DNA of 64,000 nucleotides, taken from the NCBI GenBank assembly GCA_052161645.1, contig CP197414.1, one strand, 5' to 3'. Source of the DNA: Laterigemmans sp052161645 (GTDB lineage Bacteria; Planctomycetota; Planctomycetia; Pirellulales; Pirellulaceae). The position numbers were made by a program, and so were the translations under genes. How positions within the stretch are numbered: position 1 is the stretch's first letter; each line of letters opens with the position of its first letter. Below are positions 16,043 through 24,950 of the stretch, in pieces. Below the pieces are notes generated by a model. That model was not told the origin of the DNA, did no database searches, and saw only the letters and a list, made by a program, of their open reading frames with translations.

Positions 16043-17305
16043 TTAGCGAATCAAATACAAGAGGGGGAACAGATAGATCCAAATCAAGTCGACAATGTGC
16101 CAGTAAAGACCTACATAGTCGACGGGTCCAAAGTATTGCCGATTGAAATCGAGTCGCACAGAGCGGATCAACAGCCATACTAAGACACCGATCCCAGCCA
16201 AAATGTGAATCGCGTGAATGCCAGTCATGCAATAATAAATGCTAAAGAACACACCAGCCAATTGCGGGTTCGTGATCACGGTGGTTGGTTCTTCAACCAT
16301 CGAACCCCGAACTGCGGACGATGCATTGACGCCTCCGGCCAAGCCGCGTTGCTGCTCCTCCGCCTTCATTCGCAGACGAACTCCCGTATTCGTGGGATCG
16401 AGTGCAAGCTGATCCAAGACCGTTTTACCGGCGGCCTGTGTTTCCGCTTCCGCAACTGCACCCTCGGAAGCATCCGCTACGTTCGCGTCGCCATCGCTGG
16501 AATGATCCTCACCGGAATGATCCTCACCGGAATGATCCTCACCGGAATGATCCTCACCGGAATGATCGTCGCTGTTGTGACCGTCGCCCGCGGGCGCTCC
16601 CTCCCCTTCCGCCATGCCGCCGTGGTCCGCGTGATCAGATTCTCCAGACTCAAGAATGCTGCCCAACCCCACGCCGACAAAGAAACAAGCTGACGAAACC
16701 AACAGCGGGCCGGCAATTCGCATCTGAAACTTGTTCGCACTAATCGCCGCAACGGCGTACCAAATCAACAATCCCAGTGTAGAAATGGCGAAGGGGACAC
16801 ACATCCAAACCAGGTAAATTGAAATTCCCTCCGCATGATGCGGCGCGTCAGCGTTGTAGCTGTAAAGCCCCGCAGGCAATAGACCTAACTCAATCTTGTG
16901 TGAGTATTCGATCGCCTTGACGCCCAAGAAGATCGTCGCGCAACTGATCGTGGCGGCCAACATGCCGGTCAGCTTTCGATGCTCTTCTGTTTGAGCACAA
17001 CGCACGGCCCAGGCCATGGTCAGCGAACTGAACAACAACACCCCCGTATTGATCGCTCCCAGCTGCGTATTCAAAAACACGCTAGAACCGGAAAACACCT
17101 CCGGTCGCAAGAAGCGATAAATCGCGTAGGCACAGAATAGACCACTGAAGAACAAAACTTCTGTGACCAAAAACAACCACATCCCCAACTTGCCCGAATC
17201 AAATTGCTGCTCGGGCGTGTCGAAGTGGTGGGCCAGGAACGCTGGGTGATCGTGATGACCATCGTGCTCATCAGCAGCGTCGTGGAGTGCGTCTGTAGTT
17301 GCCAT
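16043..17305 (-). CDS. ctaE: Cytochrome c oxidase subunit III with His/Asp-rich insertion
   Basis: 420 residues, about twice the length of a normal subunit III core. Membrane helices occur in the first 240 residues and again at 350-420 (YYCMTGIHAIHILAGIG and the final LYWHIVDLIWIYLFPLLYL). Between them is a soluble loop of about 110 residues containing four exact HSGED repeats (DNA 16497-16566, 15-base period) and more Asp/His/Ser. The N-terminal tail is also His rich (HDGHHDH, LAHH). Subunit III forms part of the oxidase core and influences proton uptake. The loop is unusual and may face the periplasm. Confidence 0.93.
   Translation of the reverse strand: MATTDALHDAADEHDGHHDHPAFLAHHFDTPEQQFDSGKLGMWLFLVTEVLFFSGLFCAYAIYRFLRPEVFSGSSVFLNTQLGAINTGVLLFSSLTMAWAVRCAQTEEHRKLTGMLAATISCATIFLGVKAIEYSHKIELGLLPAGLYSYNADAPHHAEGISIYLVWMCVPFAISTLGLLIWYAVAAISANKFQMRIAGPLLVSSACFFVGVGLGSILESGESDHADHGGMAEGEGAPAGDGHNSDDHSGEDHSGEDHSGEDHSGEDHSSDGDANVADASEGAVAEAETQAAGKTVLDQLALDPTNTGVRLRMKAEEQQRGLAGGVNASSAVRGSMVEEPTTVITNPQLAGVFFSIYYCMTGIHAIHILAGIGVLVWLLIRSVRLDFNRQYFGPVDYVGLYWHIVDLIWIYLFPLLYLIR
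16497..16566 (-). repeat. 15-bp tandem repeat coding for HSGED
   Basis: AATGATCCTCACCGG is repeated four times in exact copies, with a degenerate unit on each side, and codes on the minus strand for HSGED units inside the subunit III loop. Copies are identical at the DNA level, which points to recent expansion. Confidence 0.95.
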
Positions 17306-17417
17306 TGGGGAGACGAATCGGAAAGGAGAGTTTCAGTGGATACGATTGATATCTAAAAAGCCGAAAAGCTCAATAGAGCTTCCCGGCGAAAAGTATAGAC
17401 AAACTGACGGTCAAATA

Positions 17418-19145
17418 TCAGTGACCTTTCGTCGCGTGCACCGGTTCATCCTCGGGAGCCGATGGCACCCTTTCGCGAGGCGGAGTCGTGAACACGTAAC
17501 CATCAATTCCGGGATCATAGTCGACGTTATCAAACTCATAAGGATCGCCGACGGCGGGCGGACGAGCAAAGTTATAATATGGCGGTGGACTTGAGCAATG
17601 CCACTCCAAAGTTGCACCACCCCAAGGATTGGCTGCTGCCAATTTGCCTTTAAACATGCTGTGCAGCAAAACCAGACCTGCGATCAACAACCCGATTCCC
17701 AGCACGAACGAACCGATTGACGACATCTGGTGCAGTGTCTGGAACTCCGGATCATACGTCGCATATCGGCGAGGCATCCCTCGGCTACCCAGCACGAACT
17801 GAGGCAAGAATGCCATGTTGAAACCAATGAACACAACCGCGGCGCTGATCCGACCCCAAGTCTCGTTGAACATGCGGCCTACCATCTTCGGCCACCAGTG
17901 GAACAGACCACCCAGGAAAGCGACCAACGTTCCGCCCATCATCACATAATGGAAGTGAGCGACAACGAAATAGGTGTCGTGCAAGTGCAAGTCGGTGCTG
18001 AGCGTACCCAAGAACAAACCGGTCAAACCACCGATCGTGAACAGGAAGATAAACGACAAAGCGTAACACATCGCCGTCGTCAGGCTGATCGACCCTTTGT
18101 ACATCGTGGCCAACCAGTTAAACACCTTAATCGCGGATGGCACTGAGACGCTGAACGTTAGGGCACTAAAAATAATCGTAGTGAGGTTGCTCATGCCCGA
18201 GGTGAACATATGGTGACCCCAAACCAAAAAGCCGAGCAACGCAATCGCGATCGAGCTGTAGGCGATGAAGCGATATCCAAAAATACCTTTGTGGCTGTGA
18301 ACGCTGATCAACTCGCTGATAATGCCGAAAGCTGGCAAGATCATGATGTACACGGCGGGGTGGCTGTAAAACCAGAAAAAGTGCTGGTAAGTCACCGGGT
18401 CACCGTTGAACGCCGGATCAAAAATCCCAATGTTCATTGTTCGCTCTGCGATCAACAGCAGCAGGGTGATGCCCAGGACGGGCGTCGCCAAAACCTGAAT
18501 GATGCTGGTCGAATAGGTCGCCCACAAGAACAACGGCATGCGAAACCAAGTCATCCCCGGTGGTCGCATGGTGTTGATCGTGACGATGAAATTCAACCCT
18601 GTGAAAATCGAGCTGAACCCCAACACGAAAGCACCGAAAGTGGCAAACACCACGCTCGTTTGACTACGCGTACTGTACGGCGTGTAAAATGTCCAGCCCG
18701 TGTCGAGCCCCGAGGCAAGCAAGGCTGAAATGAACAGCACCGCCCCCAAACACCAAAGGTAAAAACTACTCAAGTTCAGTCGCGGAAAAGCAACGTCTTT
18801 GGCACCTAACATTACCGGGACTAAAAAGTTACCCAAGGCGGCGGGAACGCTGGGGATAATGAATAAGAACACCATGATCGCGCCGTGCAGCGTGAACACT
18901 TGGTTGTACGTGTCATTGTCCAAAATCATCCCATCGGGCGCCAACAAATGCGCTCGAATCGTAAGCGCTAAAAGACCGCCCACGAAAAAACTGAACAAAA
19001 TGCCAGCCAAGTACATCATCCCGATTCGCTTATGGTCGAGCGTAAACGCCCAACTCAGAAAACCAGACGATTTACTCAGATAATTATCAGGTGCGTGATC
19101 AACTAGTGTGGTCTGCTTGCCAGCAGGCAAAGCCCCGGTAGCCAT
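17418..19145 (-). CDS. ctaD: Cytochrome c oxidase subunit I, A2 type
   Basis: 575 residues, twelve membrane helices. It holds haem a and the haem a3-CuB site where O2 is reduced. The proton-channel helix reads FWFYSHPAVYIMILPAFGI: the Glu of the A1 class is replaced by Tyr-Ser, the mark of A2-type oxidases such as that of Rhodothermus. The haem ligands are in HDTYFVVAHFHYVM and the early HGAIMVFLF segment. The ATG has AGGA upstream. It is flanked by subunits II and III in the same direction. A short Pro-rich C-terminus with a final His replaces the fused subunit III seen in some caa3 enzymes. Confidence 0.97.
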   Translation of the reverse strand: MATGALPAGKQTTLVDHAPDNYLSKSSGFLSWAFTLDHKRIGMMYLAGILFSFFVGGLLALTIRAHLLAPDGMILDNDTYNQVFTLHGAIMVFLFIIPSVPAALGNFLVPVMLGAKDVAFPRLNLSSFYLWCLGAVLFISALLASGLDTGWTFYTPYSTRSQTSVVFATFGAFVLGFSSIFTGLNFIVTINTMRPPGMTWFRMPLFLWATYSTSIIQVLATPVLGITLLLLIAERTMNIGIFDPAFNGDPVTYQHFFWFYSHPAVYIMILPAFGIISELISVHSHKGIFGYRFIAYSSIAIALLGFLVWGHHMFTSGMSNLTTIIFSALTFSVSVPSAIKVFNWLATMYKGSISLTTAMCYALSFIFLFTIGGLTGLFLGTLSTDLHLHDTYFVVAHFHYVMMGGTLVAFLGGLFHWWPKMVGRMFNETWGRISAAVVFIGFNMAFLPQFVLGSRGMPRRYATYDPEFQTLHQMSSIGSFVLGIGLLIAGLVLLHSMFKGKLAAANPWGGATLEWHCSSPPPYYNFARPPAVGDPYEFDNVDYDPGIDGYVFTTPPRERVPSAPEDEPVHATKGH

Positions 19146-19216
19146 TGGATGATCCTTCTATTAACGCGGAGGTGCTTATCGAGCGATCAGCCCGACCTGC
19201 CCGTTGTGTTTAAATG

Positions 19217-20296
19217 TTATTCCAAACTCTTGATGAACGCGATCAAACTGCGCAGTTTGTCCTCGGTCAAACGCCCCTTGTACGACTGCATCACGGGTTG
19301 GTAGCCCTCGACAATCTTAGCCATGGGGTCCAAAATTGATTCTCTCAAGTAATTCTCGTCGACCTGAACTGTATCGCCGGATCGCAGTTTCTCTTGCCGA
19401 CCCCACAGTCCTTGGAACGACGGACCAGTCCCTGCTTTGCCATCGAGAGTGTGGCAAGAAACACAACCCTGTTGATTATATTGAAGGCGTCCATACTCCA
19501 CGTCGGACATGCCTTCTGGCTTGACATTGATCTCCTGCAGCCAGGCCTCCAGATCTTCGCGGGTCTCATGAACCACCACCATCGTCTGCATTTCCGAGTG
19601 GTCTTTGCCGCAATACTCCGTGCAATACAGGTCAAAGAATTCGTAACCCTCGCGGGTGAACTTGTTTTTCTCAGCGTCAAAAACCCCTTCATTCTCAGCT
19701 TTCGCGACGGCTTTCGCCGCATCCAGACGCTCCTTCGACACTTTTTCGTTGGCCACGGTTGGGGTGAACCACAGGTAGTTATAACGACCGGGAACAACGT
19801 CTCGCTTCACGCGGAACGCCGGAACGAACAAGCTGTGGATAACGTCCGAAGACTCCATTATTAGCTTGGTCGGTTCGCCCTTGACCACGTGCAACTCGGG
19901 GTGCGTAATGCCGTCGCCGTAATCGAAACTCCATGACCAAGATGCGGCCGTCACGCCGATTTCAGTCGCTCCAGCGGGAATCTCTCGCATATCGAGATAC
20001 CCCCAACTCCCCTTCACGAACATCACAACCAGCAAGAACGAAGGAAAGACCGACCAGCTGATCTCGAGCACGTTGTTGTGCCGCACACGGCTTGTTGCCT
20101 TACCACCCTTTGGCTGTTTGTATTTGTAAGAAAACCAAACCAGCGCCCAAACGATCACGATGAAAAACACCAAACTGATCCACAGGATCAGCATGTATGT
20201 GGAGTCGACCTCAGTGGCAAAATTGGATGCCTGTTTTGGGAACCACAGTGTGTCGGTGTAATCACCCAACAACGGGCTGAAAAGCTGCCCAAACAT
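19217..20296 (-). CDS. ctaC: Cytochrome c oxidase subunit II with fused cytochrome c domain (caa3 type)
   Basis: 359 residues from the ATG at 20296; a TTG at 20347 gives a longer, less likely leader. Two membrane helices (about 18-40 and 64-84) are followed by the cupredoxin domain. CuA ligands are visible as DVIHSLF and CTEYCGKDHSEM. An insertion of charged residues (KERLDAAKAVAKAENEG) enlarges the loop before the CuA site. The C-terminal 90 residues form a cytochrome c with CVSCH and a late Met (QPVMQSYKGRL). The protein accepts electrons from the alternative complex III encoded upstream and passes them to subunit I. Confidence 0.96.
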   Translation of the reverse strand: MFGQLFSPLLGDYTDTLWFPKQASNFATEVDSTYMLILWISLVFFIVIVWALVWFSYKYKQPKGGKATSRVRHNNVLEISWSVFPSFLLVVMFVKGSWGYLDMREIPAGATEIGVTAASWSWSFDYGDGITHPELHVVKGEPTKLIMESSDVIHSLFVPAFRVKRDVVPGRYNYLWFTPTVANEKVSKERLDAAKAVAKAENEGVFDAEKNKFTREGYEFFDLYCTEYCGKDHSEMQTMVVVHETREDLEAWLQEINVKPEGMSDVEYGRLQYNQQGCVSCHTLDGKAGTGPSFQGLWGRQEKLRSGDTVQVDENYLRESILDPMAKIVEGYQPVMQSYKGRLTEDKLRSLIAFIKSLE

Positions 20297-20397
20297 GGAG
20301 CGGGTATTCCTGAATAAAAAGGTCAAAATCGGCTTAGCTACCACCAAGCCCTAGCAAATCATCTGTTCTAGCTCTATCCGCTAACCAACCAACTCAA

Positions 20398-21291
20398 TTA
20401 ACTCTTCAAGTCGTCTCGCGGGGGCGACTCCAGATCGGCCTCAGCCGAACTCAGATCATTCCCCGCAACAGCAGCGTAGCGTTTTCGCCCTATCCAAAAT
20501 GGTGTCAGTGTCACCACCAAAATCGCAACGGTGGCAAATCCACCAAGCCGCATGATCTTCCAAGCACTGGCAACGTAACGATTGCGTTCCGAATCGTAAC
20601 GAAAACAAAGCATAATAAACTGATCGACAACGGAGCCGACCTTGCCGTCTGATGCGTCAACAATTGCCAGTCGCATCTGCTGCTCAGGAAAAGCCACGTC
20701 TAGCGAGTAACGCGTGACAACCCCTTTGGGAGAGACGAAGGCCAACATCGCTGGATGGTAATATTCTTTGGTGACGCGATCGTAGCGATAATTAAAACCG
20801 AGAGCCTCAGTTACCGCCGTGATCTCAGGTTGGGCAGCAGTGACGAAGTGCCAGCCGCTTTCCGCTCCCGGTTGCCGGGGCAACATCGCCACGTACTTGC
20901 CCTTGGTTTCCTTCGCCTTTTGAGTCGTTTCCGCAGGGTCGATCGAAAGGGTGAGCAAATCAAAATCCGTGCCAATTCTTAACTCGAGATCGTCAAGCGT
21001 CTTGACCAGCTGATTCAGCTGCAAACTGCACAACATTGGGCAGTCGCTGTAATTCAGCGTAACCAACACCGGACGTTCACCGTTGAAATAATGCCCGAGA
21101 CGCAACTCGCGTCCGTCTGCATCAACAACCTTGGCTGCCAGCGGGAGTTGCGAACCTGGCTTTTGCTCGACCCCAACCCCTTGTACTTCACTCGGCACAG
21201 CGTCGTTGAGCTGCGCGAATACTGAACCAGGCACCAATACGAAGATTGCTACGCAGGAGGATAACGTCAGGATAAAGCGGGCTAAATACAT
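20398..21291 (-). CDS. SCO1/SenC-type copper chaperone
   Basis: 297 residues from the ATG at 21291 (MYLARFILTLSSCVAIF signal segment, cleavage near FAQ). The thioredoxin-like domain has the copper site SDCPMLCSLQL (CxxxC) and a late His in EYYHPAML. A membrane helix near residues 255-275 (FATVAILVVTLTPFWIG) anchors the C-terminus, an arrangement seen in some planctomycete SCO proteins. SCO proteins deliver copper to the CuA site of subunit II, whose gene follows after about 100 bases. Confidence 0.9.
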   Translation of the reverse strand: MYLARFILTLSSCVAIFVLVPGSVFAQLNDAVPSEVQGVGVEQKPGSQLPLAAKVVDADGRELRLGHYFNGERPVLVTLNYSDCPMLCSLQLNQLVKTLDDLELRIGTDFDLLTLSIDPAETTQKAKETKGKYVAMLPRQPGAESGWHFVTAAQPEITAVTEALGFNYRYDRVTKEYYHPAMLAFVSPKGVVTRYSLDVAFPEQQMRLAIVDASDGKVGSVVDQFIMLCFRYDSERNRYVASAWKIMRLGGFATVAILVVTLTPFWIGRKRYAAVAGNDLSSAEADLESPPRDDLKS

Positions 21292-21360
21292 TGGAAATCT
21301 AAAATGCTCATGCGGCACTGAAGACAGCAGCGGAAACGTCGCTGGGCGACAACCCGGCCG

Positions 21361-21666
21361 TTAAGCGTCTTCATTGCCTTGGTCTGATTGACCCTGGCGT
21401 TGGATCAGAAGATCCATCGCATCATCAATCGGAATATGAATCGTCCCAGCCTCAGCGTCACGGCCGAGACTGTTTATCTGCTCCGTCTGCATCTGCAGTT
21501 GACGGATGCTGCTGGTGTACTCAGCTTCCGCCATGCTGTCTTGCTGCAGTCCCAGCATCGCGTAATACAGAACCTGAACAGCCAGGATGGTAATCCCAGT
21601 CAAGACTGCCGAGATAATCCCGACAATCCAAATCTGTCGCGTGTTAAGATCGTCGTACTGTGCCAT
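21361..21666 (-). CDS. Small single-helix membrane protein of the respiratory operon
   Basis: 101 residues. A membrane helix spans about residues 12-38 (IWIVGIISAVLTGITILAV), followed by a hydrophilic tail with Gln/Glu-rich heptad-like spacing (SIRQLQMQTEQINSL). I do not recognise a named family. Position between actF and the SCO gene, in the same direction, suggests an accessory or assembly subunit of the Act-oxidase complex. Confidence 0.8.
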   Translation of the reverse strand: MAQYDDLNTRQIWIVGIISAVLTGITILAVQVLYYAMLGLQQDSMAEAEYTSSIRQLQMQTEQINSLGRDAEAGTIHIPIDDAMDLLIQRQGQSDQGNEDA

Positions 21667-21726
21667 GGTGGGCTCGCGTAACTTCCAAGCGGAATGGTAT
21701 TCTTCGTGGGATCCGGTAACTGGACC

Positions 21727-22962
21727 CTACATGTTGTGGAATGCTAATGACTCATTTAAACGTGGGTCCCGCACTGGAATTAGCGGGGCGTTATCGGCGG
21801 CACGCAGCACCACACCAATTAACAAACCGCTCATTCCGAACAGGCACAACAAGGTTGTGGCAATCCCGACGCCACCACCCAAAGGGTTCGCAGGGGAAAG
21901 GGTAGGCATAATCAACCAGTAAATGTCAATGAAGTGGACCACCAAAATGTAGCTCGCCCAAAAGAACATCAGTCCGGGCCGCCGTCGCACGTGGCGGCTC
22001 ATCGTTCCGAGGAAGGGCAACAACCAGTGAAACGCTGGCAATAATATGGAAATCGCAGCCCAACCTCCGGTCTGCCGATTCATGAACCAGAAAGTTTCTT
22101 CGGGAATGTTGGCGTACCAGATCAACATGTACTGACTGAACGCGATGTAAGTCCAAAACGTGATAAAACCGAAAATCAGTTTGCCCAAGTCGTGGTAGTG
22201 TTCGACAGTGACTTCTTGACGCAGCGCGCCGCCACGCTGCACCAAGAACACCATCACCAGAATCGCGCAAAGTGACGACAAAATGCCACCAGCGAATATG
22301 TACACGCCAAACATTGTGCTGAACCAAATCGGCTCAAGGGACATAATCCAGTCAAAAGCGGCAAATGTCAGCGTCAAGGAGAACAAAATCACTGCCGGTG
22401 CGCTGACAGTTTGCAACTTTTCGGTGATCCGCAACTCGGCTGTCTGGTCCTGCTGGCGACTAGCTTTGAAGAAGTACACGGCCAAACCGGCCCATACGCC
22501 CAAATAGAGGACTGACCGCAAGGCGAAAAACCAATCCGTCAGATAAAACCCTTTGGCATTCTCCTGCCATTCCGGGTGGTGGGTCTCAACCCAAGCAGGA
22601 TCGTCCCACTTGTAGATGGTTCCCTCGCCCAAAAACAGCGTGGCTAAAACGGGCAGGAAAAGCAGCCCAAGCACTGGCAAAGTGTACATAAACAATTCGC
22701 CAACGCGCCGCACCGTGACACTCCACCCGGCTCGGGTCAGGTGCTGGATGAGCACGAAAAAGAGAGCGCCCAAAGCGATCGTCAAACAGTAGGTGAAGGC
22801 GGTCAAATACGCCCCCATTGCGAATGACATGCCGGCATCGGTGAAGGCACCGAGCGCCACACCGAGGACAAGCAGCAAGGCACCACCCGCCATCATTGGC
22901 ACGACCAAGCGGCCCGCCAAAGCAGGAAGTTTTAGAGTGGGATCGTCAGGTTTCTTGTTCAT
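21727..22962 (-). CDS. actF: Alternative complex III subunit ActF (NrfD-like quinol-binding subunit)
   Basis: 411 residues from the ATG at 22962. About ten membrane helices; the family segments are FDWIMSLEPIWFSTMFGVY and WTYIAFSQYMLIWYANIPEE. ActF is a paralogue of ActC, both related to NrfD/PsrC, and forms part of the membrane core that oxidises menaquinol. The N-terminal 20 residues are hydrophilic. It follows the actDE gene on the minus strand. Confidence 0.93.
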   Translation of the reverse strand: MNKKPDDPTLKLPALAGRLVVPMMAGGALLLVLGVALGAFTDAGMSFAMGAYLTAFTYCLTIALGALFFVLIQHLTRAGWSVTVRRVGELFMYTLPVLGLLFLPVLATLFLGEGTIYKWDDPAWVETHHPEWQENAKGFYLTDWFFALRSVLYLGVWAGLAVYFFKASRQQDQTAELRITEKLQTVSAPAVILFSLTLTFAAFDWIMSLEPIWFSTMFGVYIFAGGILSSLCAILVMVFLVQRGGALRQEVTVEHYHDLGKLIFGFITFWTYIAFSQYMLIWYANIPEETFWFMNRQTGGWAAISILLPAFHWLLPFLGTMSRHVRRRPGLMFFWASYILVVHFIDIYWLIMPTLSPANPLGGGVGIATTLLCLFGMSGLLIGVVLRAADNAPLIPVRDPRLNESLAFHNM

Positions 22963-23038
22963 GATCGAATCACGATTGGAATTAATACGTCTTATGGATT
23001 TCAACGAAGCTCAGCCCGCCAACAATTCGGCAGCGTCG

Positions 23039-24877
23039 CTATTCCGCAGATGTCAGCTTCACGCGGTCGGCCTCGGCGACATCACTCTCGGCTGCGTTCT
23101 GGCTGAGCTGCAGGGCGCGTACGTAAGCCACGATGGCCCAACGCTCGCGAGCCTTAATTTGTGCACTATATCCAGGCATCTTGCGAATGCCGTTGCTAAT
23201 CGTACTGAACAATTTCCCGTCGGGATAAACCTCGGCGGCAACTGCTTCGCTGTGCAACGAAGTTGGCGTCACCCAGTTTGGTTCCAGCAGTCGCTGTGCA
23301 CGCGTGGCAACAAGACCCTGCCCCCGGCCATCGATGCCGTGGCAGACTGAGCAATAGATATTGAACTGAGTTTGACCCAGCAGCAAATTTTCGCGAGTCA
23401 ACTCCAGCGGGTTTTCTTTCAGCCACGGAGTATTGTCAACAACGGCGGCAGGTTCGGCCGCCACAGGGGGCTGGGAAGCGTCGACATTTTCCGGTCCGGG
23501 CAATGGTTGCACCTCCGGGACCGCGTCGCCATCACCTTGAGGTTCGGTAGCTGCGGGCTCTTCTGCAGGTCGATCTGCGGGGGCTGGTTCTTCAACGGGA
23601 GGATCAACCGGTGCTGGCTCTTCAGCGGGTGGATCAGCCGGAACAGGCTCTTCAGCAGGTGGCTCCACGGGAGCTGGTTCTTCAGCAGGTGGCTCCACGG
23701 GAGCTGGTTCTTCGGCTGGGGGCTCGACGGGAGCAGGTTCTTCAGCTGGAGGATCCACGGGAGCAGGTTCTTCAGCTGGAGGATCCACGGGAGCAGGCTC
23801 TTCAGCAGGTGGCTCCACGGGAGCTGGCTCTTCGGCTGGTGGCTCCCCGGGAGCTGGCTCTTCAGCAGGTGGCTCCACGGGAGCAGGCTCTTCAGCAGGT
23901 GGCTCGACGGGAGCTGGTTCTTCGGCTGGGGGCTCGACGGGAGCGGGATCTTCAGCAGGTGGCTCCACGGGAGCCGGATCCTCAGCCGGAGGTTGCCCGT
24001 TGTAACGAACCAGACGCTCCGCCCTGGCCGGATCGATTTTCCGAAGGGCGACAATGTCGACACCCGAGTAAAATTCAGGGCCCTCGAACTGTTCGATCTG
24101 AGCAACAGTCCCTGGTACATCAGGTCGCATCGTCCGACCATCAGCGAACAAGGTGGTCAGCGCCTGAGCGTCCTTAGCAGGACTGAAGTCCATATCGTAA
24201 AAGACGTGGTACCGAGGCGAACTGCTGGTAGTCACACGCATACGAGCGACAAACAGGGCCGGTATGACTGACAGCAAAGCGAGCGTCGCGGCAATGGCGA
24301 CAAACGCGGTCGGCAGTTTATCAGACGAATCGTCGTCAACCACGGGGTCCACCGAGAGTGCTTCGAAATCTCCGAAAAGTTTCTTCACGCCCTCTTCGTC
24401 GTAACGCGGGTCTTTAGCGTCGATATACAAAAAGAACTTGTCATCGGTCACCGCATCGAATCGCGAATTGGTGAACATCGGGTTGGAAAATCGCGGCAGC
24501 TTGTTGAGCGCGAGCATTCCGAAAAAAGCACCAAAACTGGCCAGCAGGATCGTCAGCTCGAATGAAACCGGAATGAACGCCGGAATGCTGACGAACGGCT
24601 TGCCAGAAATGATGTACGGGTAATCGATCCCGTTCATCCAGATCTGCATCGTCAAGGCGATCATGGTACCGGTCAATCCACCGCCCAAAGCGATCCAGGG
24701 AAGCACCGTAGGCTTGATACCCAGAGCGGTATCAATGCCGTGCACCGGAAAGGGCGTGTAGGCGTCGGTTACGGTATACCCTGCGTCACGGACTCGCCGA
24801 CAGGCAGCCAACAACGTGGGGACCGAATCGAATTCGGCCATGTAACCGTGTACTGTTTTTTGATTTTCCGCGGACAT
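23039..24877 (-). CDS. Alternative complex III ActD-ActE fusion with long Pro/Ala/Glu linker
   Basis: 612 residues from the ATG at 24877. Residues 1-270 are ActD (DUF3341): start KTVHGYMAEFDSVPTLLAACR, two membrane helices near 85-105 and 120-140, and another near 205-225. Residues about 297-446 are fifteen decapeptide repeats of the kind PPAEEPAPVE. Residues about 485-600 are an ActE-like monohaem cytochrome c with FNIYCSVCHGIDGRGQG and a late Met in IRKMPGYSAQI. In Rhodothermus-type complexes ActD and ActE are separate proteins. The fused form should tether the cytochrome on a rigid flexible arm, which fits passing electrons to the caa3 oxidase. Confidence 0.9.
   Translation of the reverse strand: MSAENQKTVHGYMAEFDSVPTLLAACRRVRDAGYTVTDAYTPFPVHGIDTALGIKPTVLPWIALGGGLTGTMIALTMQIWMNGIDYPYIISGKPFVSIPAFIPVSFELTILLASFGAFFGMLALNKLPRFSNPMFTNSRFDAVTDDKFFLYIDAKDPRYDEEGVKKLFGDFEALSVDPVVDDDSSDKLPTAFVAIAATLALLSVIPALFVARMRVTTSSSPRYHVFYDMDFSPAKDAQALTTLFADGRTMRPDVPGTVAQIEQFEGPEFYSGVDIVALRKIDPARAERLVRYNGQPPAEDPAPVEPPAEDPAPVEPPAEEPAPVEPPAEEPAPVEPPAEEPAPGEPPAEEPAPVEPPAEEPAPVDPPAEEPAPVDPPAEEPAPVEPPAEEPAPVEPPAEEPAPVEPPAEEPVPADPPAEEPAPVDPPVEEPAPADRPAEEPAATEPQGDGDAVPEVQPLPGPENVDASQPPVAAEPAAVVDNTPWLKENPLELTRENLLLGQTQFNIYCSVCHGIDGRGQGLVATRAQRLLEPNWVTPTSLHSEAVAAEVYPDGKLFSTISNGIRKMPGYSAQIKARERWAIVAYVRALQLSQNAAESDVAEADRVKLTSAE
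23543..23992 (-). repeat. Fifteen 30-bp coding repeats in the actDE linker
   Basis: Fifteen units of 30 bases code for PPAEEPAPVE and close variants (PPAEDPAPVE, PPAEEPAPVD, PPVEEPAPAD, RPAEEPAATE). Several neighbouring units are nearly identical at the DNA level. Open antisense frames over this block result from the repeat and are not genes. Confidence 0.95.
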
Positions 24878-24950
24878 ACTCAAAATCTACAGGCTAGTCC
24901 GATTAATTGATAAATAACGAACCTCAGCGACCCATTGGGACTGGCCCAAC

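Noticed and set aside
16402..16743. Plus-strand frame over the HSGED repeat
   Set aside because: It arises from the 15-bp repeat and lies antisense to ctaE.
23372..24271. Plus-strand frame of 299 codons with Trp/Leu/Gly repeats
   Set aside because: It is produced by the 30-bp repeats of the actDE linker read on the wrong strand.
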